Below are positions 53,098 to 58,740 of a stretch of 58,740 nucleotides of DNA, piece after piece. The DNA comes from Ruminococcus sp. (GTDB taxonomy: Bacteria; Bacillota; Clostridia; Oscillospirales; Ruminococcaceae), in assembly GCA_015066805.1 (NCBI GenBank), contig SVNP01000015.1, positions 1 to 58,740 on the forward strand, read 5' to 3'. How positions within the stretch are numbered: the first letter of the stretch is position 1; every line of letters begins with the position of its first letter. The notes below the pieces were generated by a model that saw nothing but the letters and a program-made list of their open reading frames with translations, was not told the origin of the DNA and made no database searches. The position numbers and the translations under genes were made by a program.

Positions 53098-55704
53098 ATG
53101 AGGGATTTGAGAAAAGTATCGGCCATGGCTATGGCAGCGGCAATGACATTGAGCGTCAGCTCAGCAGTGATGCCGCAAATGCAGGCAACTGCCAAGTACG
53201 GCACAGGCAACAATATCGTGGAGTATCTGGACAGAGGTATCACCGCTGTCAATACAGGCTCCGGAATGCTGGTAAGCTGGCGGTTTCTTGCCAATGATGC
53301 GGATAACACCGTTTTTAAACTGTACCGCAACAATCAGCTGATCTACACCGCACAGGCAGCGGATGCCACCTGCTATCTGGATAAGGGCGGTAACGCATCC
53401 TCCCAGTACCGTGTAGAAACCATCGTGAACGATAACGTGGTTGCTTCCGATGATTGTATGTTCAATACCAACAACAGCTATTTCAATATTCCCATGGATG
53501 TACCCAGAGGGGGCACTACACCCGATGGCGTTGCATACACCTACTCCCCCAACGATTGCTCCACCGGTGACGTTGACGGCGATGGCGTGTATGAAATCTT
53601 TGTAAAATGGGATCCTTCCAACTCCAAGGATAATTCTCACTCCGGCTATACCGGCAATGTATTCATTGATTGCTACCGACTCAACGGCGAAAAGCTGTGG
53701 CGTGTGGATCTGGGCAGAAATATCCGTGCAGGCGCACACTATACACAGTTCCTTGTGGCAGATTTCGACTGCGACGGTAAGGCTGAAATGACTTGTAAAA
53801 CCGCTGATGGCACCGTGGATGGCGTAGGTAAAGTCATCGGTGACGGCAGCAAGGATTATCGCAACGGTGCAGGCTACATCCTCAGCGGCCCTGAGTATTA
53901 CACCCTCTTCGACGGCATGACAGGTGCCGCACTGGATACCGTAAACTACGAGTATCCTCGCGGTGAGGTTTCCAAGTCCACATGGGGCGATAACTACGGC
54001 AACCGTGTAGACCGTTTTCTTTCCACCGTTATGTACTGCGATGGCGTTAAGCCCACCGCAATCTCTGTTCGCGGCTATTACACCAGAATGACCGTTGTTG
54101 CTTATGATGTTGTAGACAAGAAGCTAGTCAAGCGCTGGGGTTATGATACAGGCTATAACTGGTCTGCAGCAGGCTACGGCAACGGTAACCACAATGGTAT
54201 GCCCGCCGATGTAGACGGCGACGGCAAACAGGAATTTGTTCTGGGTGCAACCTGTATTGATGACAACGGTTCTGTACTGTGGTGCAACCGCCTGGGTCAC
54301 GGCGATGCTATGCACCTTTCCGATTTCCTTCCCGATCGTCCCGGTCTGGAGCTGTGGGTCTGCCATGAGCATGCGCCCTACGGTGTTTCTCTGCTGGATG
54401 CCAAGAACGGCAGCACCATCTTCCACTATGACCACTCTAAGGATACAGGTCGTTGTGCCGCAGGCAACATTTATGCAGGCAATCCCGGCGCAGAGTTCTG
54501 GGGTGCACAATCGGGCACCGTATATAACGGCACCGGCGGCTCCACCGGCATTGAGCGTCCCGGCATGAACTTCCTGATGTACTGGGATGGCGATCTGGAG
54601 CGTGAACTGATGAGCGGTAACGCAATCAGCAAGATCAATTCCTCCAAGAAGGTAGAATACCTGCTGATGGCCAATGATTGCGGCTCTTGCAACAGCACAA
54701 AGGCAACTCCCTGTCTGACTGCCGACCTGTACGGCGACTGGCGTGAAGAGCTGGTGCTGCGTACCAACGATAACAAGTATCTGCGTGTATACTGCACACC
54801 CTACACCACCAATGTCAGACTGACCACCCTGATGCACGACACGACCTATCGTATGCAGGTATCTGCAGAGCAGAGCGGCTATAATCAGCCTCCTCACACC
54901 GGCTTCTATCTTGGTTCTGACAAGCCCCTGCCCGATCGTCCTGCTGTGACGATCAACGGCGAAGGCATTGAGCCTCCTGTGATCTCCGGCGTACTGTTTG
55001 ATTCTCTGCTGGTAAATGACTCCGCAAACCGCGACAACTGGAGCATCGTTGAAAACCTGAATGTCGGCAGCAAGATCTTTGGCGACCGTGATTTCACCTA
55101 TACTGCTGTTCCCGATGCACTGGTGGGCGCAGAATACATTCAACCTGCTTGTGATTCCAAAACCTATGCAAACCAGCTTGGCAAGGTAAATATCACCAAG
55201 GATGCCGTAGTCTATGTGGCACTGGATACCCGTCTGAATCCGATTCCCGATTGGATGAACGATTGGACTGTAACCGACATGACACTTTCCACCAGCAATG
55301 ATGTTACCATGCAGGTGTATGCAAAGGTAGTGAAAGCAGGCGAAACCGTTAATCTCGGCTCCAACACCACAGGCTATAACGTGATCAACTATGTGACCTT
55401 TGCCATGGAAGGCACAGAGATTCCCAAGGAAACCACTACTACCACCACAACAACCACTACCACCACTACCACCACTACCGAGCCTGTCAAGCCTTCTCTG
55501 CCGGGCGATGTGAACTGTGATGGCTATGTCAAGATCGACGATGTCATTCTGCTGAACCGTGTACTGGCTGAGGATACTTCCGCACAGGTTTCCGCACAGG
55601 GTCTTGCCAACGCAGAGTGTGACAGTAAGGCTGATCTTTCATCCGGTGATGCAACGGCAATTCTTTCCTTGCTGGCAGGTCTTGTATCCGCACTGCCCCT
55701 GTAA
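53098..55704 (+). CDS. PL11 rhamnogalacturonan lyase with Thr linker and dockerin
   Basis: 868 residues: signal peptide (1-33), PL11 catalytic propeller (about 38-620), a beta-rich domain with an NWSIVENLNVG segment (about 640-775), a Thr-only linker of about 17 residues, and a dockerin (803-868; DVNCDGYVKIDD and ECDSKADLSSGD). Calcium-binding blades such as GDVDGDGVYEIFVKWDPS, ADFDCDGKAEM and ADVDGDGKQEFVLG are typical of PL11. It cleaves rhamnogalacturonan I of pectin. ATG 53098 has AAAGG upstream; GTG 53089 overlaps it. Ends at a clear terminator. Confidence 0.93.
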   Translation: MRDLRKVSAMAMAAAMTLSVSSAVMPQMQATAKYGTGNNIVEYLDRGITAVNTGSGMLVSWRFLANDADNTVFKLYRNNQLIYTAQAADATCYLDKGGNASSQYRVETIVNDNVVASDDCMFNTNNSYFNIPMDVPRGGTTPDGVAYTYSPNDCSTGDVDGDGVYEIFVKWDPSNSKDNSHSGYTGNVFIDCYRLNGEKLWRVDLGRNIRAGAHYTQFLVADFDCDGKAEMTCKTADGTVDGVGKVIGDGSKDYRNGAGYILSGPEYYTLFDGMTGAALDTVNYEYPRGEVSKSTWGDNYGNRVDRFLSTVMYCDGVKPTAISVRGYYTRMTVVAYDVVDKKLVKRWGYDTGYNWSAAGYGNGNHNGMPADVDGDGKQEFVLGATCIDDNGSVLWCNRLGHGDAMHLSDFLPDRPGLELWVCHEHAPYGVSLLDAKNGSTIFHYDHSKDTGRCAAGNIYAGNPGAEFWGAQSGTVYNGTGGSTGIERPGMNFLMYWDGDLERELMSGNAISKINSSKKVEYLLMANDCGSCNSTKATPCLTADLYGDWREELVLRTNDNKYLRVYCTPYTTNVRLTTLMHDTTYRMQVSAEQSGYNQPPHTGFYLGSDKPLPDRPAVTINGEGIEPPVISGVLFDSLLVNDSANRDNWSIVENLNVGSKIFGDRDFTYTAVPDALVGAEYIQPACDSKTYANQLGKVNITKDAVVYVALDTRLNPIPDWMNDWTVTDMTLSTSNDVTMQVYAKVVKAGETVNLGSNTTGYNVINYVTFAMEGTEIPKETTTTTTTTTTTTTTTTEPVKPSLPGDVNCDGYVKIDDVILLNRVLAEDTSAQVSAQGLANAECDSKADLSSGDATAILSLLAGLVSALPL

Positions 55705-55736
55705 TGACTGATCTGCATTGTAAAAAAGCATAAACA

Positions 55737-55772
55737 AACAACCTCCGGGGCTCATACCTCGGAGGTTGTTCT
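55737..55772 (+). terminator. Terminator after PL11
   Basis: An 11-bp perfect stem (AACAACCTCCG with CGGAGGTTGTT) with a 12-nt loop. The tail is only partly T-rich. Confidence 0.75.
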
Positions 55773-55836
55773 GTTGTTAGGCATCCGGTTTGATCAATAT
55801 GATCTATCATCCCTCGGAAGCTCCTGCAAGTAAGAT

Positions 55837-56934
55837 TCAGTTGTCCAATTCATCCAGAAAAGCGCTGATGATCTCACCACATTGATCGGGCTTCTGCTCA
55901 TAGATCATATGGTCACCACCAAGACAAACCAGTTTGCAATTGCCCATTTTCTCTATATACGGATAGAGTGTCTCTTGCCTTGCGTCCTCATACGTTTTAA
56001 GAATTTTCTCCAGCTGTTCATCATCGTATTCCGTGCGTCTTAACTTCATATCAAACTCGTTGATTTCAATCTGGCGATTGATCCATTTGCTGTATTCAAC
56101 CAGCTCCTCTTCCGTCTGAATCCCCCAGCTTGCACAGATATAAAGCTTTGGTACATCATTTGCAATGATATCGTTAAACGCTGCCTGTGCATTCGCTGCA
56201 AGATTGCATTCCTCCGAAACAGTCGCAAGAGAGTCCATGGTCAACAGCATTAGCTCATCGCCCAGATACTGTTCTTCCTCTGTATAATTATCGGGGTAGT
56301 GATAGAAATAATCTCTCAGCACATATCGGCTGAATCCGAGCTTTGCAAGCAATGCCAGAATCTTATTATCTAAACCGACTGTATCGGCTTTTTCTTCCTC
56401 AAAGGCATCAGCACTCAACTGCGAACCGTCTACAAAGACAACGGCTTCGATCTCCTCGGGATAATGGTTCACCCAGTAATTGGCATATGCACCTCCGATG
56501 GAATGAGGCATCAGTATGTAGGGGGCTTCGATACCTGCATTTTTCAATGCAGTTCTGTAATCCTCAACAATATATTCCAGTGTCATGTCGTGATCAGTAT
56601 CTCCACTAAAACCATAACCGGCACGGTCAACAAAAACCACCTGATTGTCTTCCTCAAGGCAAGCAGTCATCTGCCGTGCACCAACGGCATAATCACCGCT
56701 TCCAAGGCCCGCAAGACCAACGATGGTATGTGCGCCGTTAGCATTGCCGAATTTTGCAACATTAAGGGAATAATCACCCACAGATACAGGATTGTAGTAG
56801 CCTTTCTCTTTCAGAAGCTTCAACGCCTGCTTCGTCTTTACTCGATGAAAAATAAACGTTCCAAGCACAAACAAAAACAAACCCACAAGCATGAACAGCA
56901 ATATTCTGACTATTATCTTCCGCACTTTTTTCAT
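55837..56934 (-). CDS. Membrane-anchored alpha/beta hydrolase
   Basis: 365 residues: basic N-terminus, one membrane helix (about 8-28), then an alpha/beta hydrolase fold. Seen: oxyanion HTIVGLAGLGSGD, FVDRAGYGFSG, nucleophile elbow PHSIGGAYANYW (Ser in HSIGG), late Asp region and LGGDHMIYEQKP with the catalytic His. Substrate unknown. ATG 56934 has GGAGG 11 nt upstream; ATG 56952 overlaps that site. Codon use is AT-richer than the CAZyme genes before it. Confidence 0.83.
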   Translation of the reverse strand: MKKVRKIIVRILLFMLVGLFLFVLGTFIFHRVKTKQALKLLKEKGYYNPVSVGDYSLNVAKFGNANGAHTIVGLAGLGSGDYAVGARQMTACLEEDNQVVFVDRAGYGFSGDTDHDMTLEYIVEDYRTALKNAGIEAPYILMPHSIGGAYANYWVNHYPEEIEAVVFVDGSQLSADAFEEEKADTVGLDNKILALLAKLGFSRYVLRDYFYHYPDNYTEEEQYLGDELMLLTMDSLATVSEECNLAANAQAAFNDIIANDVPKLYICASWGIQTEEELVEYSKWINRQIEINEFDMKLRRTEYDDEQLEKILKTYEDARQETLYPYIEKMGNCKLVCLGGDHMIYEQKPDQCGEIISAFLDELDN

Positions 56935-56980
56935 CTCAATCAATTCCTCCATATTGTAACAGATCAGTCTGCCCATCTGT

Positions 56981-57009
56981 ATTATACCAGATTTTACAAG
57001 TGATTGCAA
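56981..57009 (-). promoter_or_regulatory. Promoter of the alpha/beta hydrolase
   Basis: On the minus strand, TTGCAA (57009-57004), 17-bp spacer ending TGG, and TATAAT (56986-56981). Its -35 box touches the tail of the preceding terminator. Confidence 0.88.
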
Positions 57010-57010
57010 T

Positions 57011-57039
57011 AAAAAATCTCCGATGCTTGCACATCGGAG
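57011..57039 (-). terminator. Terminator after the lipoprotein gene
   Basis: CTCCGATG (57018-57025) pairs with CATCGGAG (57032-57039); on the minus strand the stem runs into TTTTTT (57016-57011). Confidence 0.85.
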
Positions 57040-57137
57040 GTTGACTGAAAATATGTAACGGAATAAATCACCATAAAGCCACAAGTTATTCTATTGCATC
57101 CGATTCTTTATCATCATAGCAAATACAAACGCCATTC

Positions 57138-58070
57138 TCACTTTGTTGTATCAATGATATAGAGATGACGCTGAGGATTATCGCCATACTGAGAAAGATA
57201 CAGGTAAACCTCACCATCATTCCGATATAACAATTGATGATTCACATAATCATACCGGCTAAAAAAATGATAAGTTGAAATGACTTCTTCCTCTGTCAGC
57301 GAATAGATTGCTACCTGATATTCGTTTAATCCGTTTGTCTCCGAAGCATCGGAAACAATTCCGTAAACAGCAGCTTTCGTTCCATCGGATGAGAAGGCCG
57401 GACCGCACCAATAGTACGTATCGCTGTCAAGCAATGCAGAGCAGTCGAGTTCTGTGAATTCATAGGTATCCAGATTCAACCTGCCGATTCCTCTGAAATC
57501 AGAGATGAGGCCTTTCGAAAAATACAAATCATGCCCGACTGCTTTCCCAGGAACGTAGGCTGAATGATCGTCACAAACATCTATACGGAAGTCCCGGCCG
57601 TTTTCAAGGTTATACACGCCCGAACCCCCTGTTGATTCATGATTAATGATATAGTAGCTGAATCTGTTATCGTCAATCATTTCACCAAACACAACATATT
57701 TCTCTGTCTCTTCTTCCGGAACCTCAAGAATGGCTGTTCTATTTCCTGCCTCGTCCTCAAGATAGAGATTCGTATCTTCGATTATCTTCCGACCATCGGA
57801 CAAAGAATACTCGTTCCCATAGGTAAATTCCTTATAATCTTCCAGATAACGGCTGTTTTCAGGCAAATTGAGATCAATTAGCTGTATATCCTTCATCATC
57901 TCATCTGTTGTGCTTGTATCAACTGTTGTAGTTGTATGATCTGTCACGCTTTGCGTAACATCGGATGTTACGGATTCCACTATGGAGTCTTGTTGATCGG
58001 AACTCTGTTCACTCGCATTACATCCTGTACATAAAAGCAAAGATAAAGCTGCCGCCAATAATTTCTTCAT
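57138..58070 (-). CDS. Lipoprotein with propeller-like repeats, function unknown
   Basis: 310 residues: lipoprotein signal with lipobox LCTGC (Cys about 17), a Ser/Thr-rich spacer (about 20-58), then a beta-rich part with short Y/W-containing strands and a PAFSSDGTKAAVYG block reminiscent of WD40/TolB-type propellers. No catalytic motif is visible. ATG 58070 is used with GGTGG just upstream. It lies alone, transcribed towards the hydrolase gene, and shares its AT-rich style. Confidence 0.7.
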   Translation of the reverse strand: MKKLLAAALSLLLCTGCNASEQSSDQQDSIVESVTSDVTQSVTDHTTTTVDTSTTDEMMKDIQLIDLNLPENSRYLEDYKEFTYGNEYSLSDGRKIIEDTNLYLEDEAGNRTAILEVPEEETEKYVVFGEMIDDNRFSYYIINHESTGGSGVYNLENGRDFRIDVCDDHSAYVPGKAVGHDLYFSKGLISDFRGIGRLNLDTYEFTELDCSALLDSDTYYWCGPAFSSDGTKAAVYGIVSDASETNGLNEYQVAIYSLTEEEVISTYHFFSRYDYVNHQLLYRNDGEVYLYLSQYGDNPQRHLYIIDTTK

Positions 58071-58173
58071 AGTTACCACCAATCCCGTTTTTGATTTCTA
58101 TTCCCTTGAAGAAAGCCCATTCAAATCTTTGTCATCTACGGTTTTTATATAAGAACTTTCGGCTTGAGATACG

Positions 58174-58391
58174 AAAAAAAGTCCGAAAAAAATCGGACTT
58201 TCTTTGCGTATGTGTTCTGTTTTATCACACATAGATGGCAGTCCTGCTCAAAATAGATGACATTGAAAAACGACGATTCTACCAGGTTTTCAGGTCATCA
58301 TCCTGACTCTTTTTCAAAAACACGGTAGGGACTTTCGAACCCCCATAAAAATTCATCTTAGCCTTCCGTAATAATAAAGTCTAATCTTGTC
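58174..58391 (-). ncRNA. Candidate structured small RNA with own promoter and terminator
   Basis: On the minus strand a transcript of about 215 nt is bounded by a promoter (58426-58398) and a terminator stem (TCGGACTTT / AAAGTCCGA, 58201-58178, then a T tract to 58174). It can fold into an 8-bp stem TTGAAAAA/TTTTTCAA (58317-58310 with 58270-58263) and a hairpin ATGTGT/ACACAT (58232-58227 with 58215-58210). It matches no RNA family known to me. A 25-codon frame lies inside it, so it may also be a small mRNA. Confidence 0.5.
58279..58356 (-). CDS. Possible 25-residue peptide within the candidate RNA
   Basis: ATG at 58356, TAG ending at 58279, with GGAAGG about 5-6 nt upstream of the ATG. The product starts MNFYGGSKVP and ends DDDLKTW: basic middle, acidic end, not hydrophobic, so not a typical type I toxin. 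No homologue is recognised. Confidence 0.4.
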   Translation of the reverse strand: MNFYGGSKVPTVFLKKSQDDDLKTW

Positions 58392-58397
58392 TTATAT

Positions 58398-58426
58398 ATT
58401 ATACCACATCTTTCCGAAGATTACAA
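58398..58426 (-). promoter_or_regulatory. Promoter of the candidate RNA
   Basis: On the minus strand, TTGTAA (58426-58421), 17-bp spacer ending TGG, and TATAAT (58403-58398). Confidence 0.75.
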
Positions 58427-58495
58427 GAGGTTTTTAAAAAATCAGACTTTTCTCCTTTCTGCAATAAGACTGAACCTGGTGCTATACTAAAAAAG

Positions 58496-58524
58496 TGGAC
58501 AAAAAGAGAAAGACAAGGTATAAT
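58496..58524 (+). promoter_or_regulatory. Promoter of the IS3 orfA
   Basis: TGGACA (58496-58501), 17-bp spacer and TATAAT (58519-58524), 29 nt before the orfA start. Confidence 0.75.
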
Positions 58525-58552
58525 AGAATAAAACACCTGGAGGGAAAAAGAA

Positions 58553-58740
58553 ATGCCAAGAAAGAAAAGCACTCGTTACACGGAAGAATTCAAGAAAACC
58601 ATCGTAAACCTGCACCAAAACGGCAAAAGCTATGCCGAGATCGAACAGGAATATGGCGTGTCCCACAACGCATTGGCTAAATGGATCAAGCAGTATTCTG
58701 TGGTGAAGCCGGATGACGACACTCTCATTACCGCTGAGCA
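58553..58740 (+). CDS. IS3-family transposase OrfA, N-terminal part
   Basis: At least 62 residues, cut by the window end. The sequence RYTEEFKKTIVNLHQNGKS, AEIEQEYGVSHNALAKWIKQ is the Tn_IS3/HTH_Tnp_1 helix-turn-helix that binds IS ends. Start ATG 58553 follows GGAGGG (58539-58544) at 8 nt. OrfB with the DDE domain should lie beyond the window, usually made by a -1 frameshift. Confidence 0.88.
   Translation, partial: MPRKKSTRYTEEFKKTIVNLHQNGKSYAEIEQEYGVSHNALAKWIKQYSVVKPDDDTLITAE

Larger units (their letters stand above)
58471..58740 (+). mobile_element. Left part of an IS3-family insertion sequence
   Basis: Begins near TGAACCTGGT at 58471 (a probable but unproven terminal inverted repeat starting with TG), then a promoter and the orfA start. 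The element runs off the window, so the right end, orfB and target duplication cannot be seen. Confidence 0.6.

Noticed and set aside
58325-58350. tRNA or tmRNA T-arm
   Set aside because: GGTTCGAA-like bases are present on the minus strand, but no acceptor stem, anticodon arm or CCA end can be formed.

Overview
The window looks like the chromosome of a cellulolytic, cellulosome-forming Ruminococcus-type Firmicute. Five secreted proteins carry type I dockerins (GH9, NAGPA-like, GH10, a carbohydrate-binding beta-helix protein, PL11). Promoters are of sigma-A type and Shine-Dalgarno sites are strong, often followed by TTG or GTG starts. GH130, GH26 and a cellobiose 2-epimerase fit the ruminococcal mannan pathway. 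The fairly GC-rich codon use resembles R. champanellensis more than R. albus or R. flavefaciens; this is an inference from composition and gene content, not a database match.

Layout. 0-5.3 kb (+): the 3' end of secA runs into cellobiose 2-epimerase, GH9-dockerin and dockerin-NAGPA, then a strong terminator. 5.3-13 kb: rarA, an AEC permease, a DegV/FakB protein, ddh, hup plus a DUF6465 protein with a histone-H1-like tail, a class B PBP and a cell-wall amidase. 13.1-17.2 kb (+): a two-component system whose kinase has an extreme low-complexity extracellular region, then a flippase. 17.2-35.3 kb (mostly -): GH10-dockerin xylanase, azlCD, a ser operon (serC, a frameshifted membrane gene, serA), queH, fakA-yloU, a 1984-residue leucine-rich-repeat giant and a dockerin beta-helix protein. 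35.4-41.2 kb: tex (-), then ddl-like, ywiB and argS (+).

41.4-55.7 kb (+): a PucR regulator, then ftsE, ftsX, an EnvC/PcsB-like M23 protein, a C-terminal processing protease, GH95, membrane-anchored GH26, GH130, an AraC regulator and the PL11 rhamnogalacturonan lyase with dockerin. 55.8-58.7 kb: an AT-richer segment with an alpha/beta hydrolase, a lipoprotein, a candidate structured RNA containing a 25-codon reading frame, and the left part of an IS3-family element cut by the window end.

How the genes fit together. Secreted GH9, GH10 and PL11 enzymes would dock on a scaffoldin and attack cellulose, xylan and pectin. Surface GH26 would release manno-oligosaccharides, which GH130 and the epimerase would process inside the cell. 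FtsEX would gate the M23 protein during division. FakA and a FakB-like DegV would phosphorylate fatty acids. The least ordinary items are the LRR giant, the diverged Ddl with its hairpin-bridged ribosome site, the kinase sensor region, the NAGPA-dockerin protein and the RNA at 58.2-58.4 kb.
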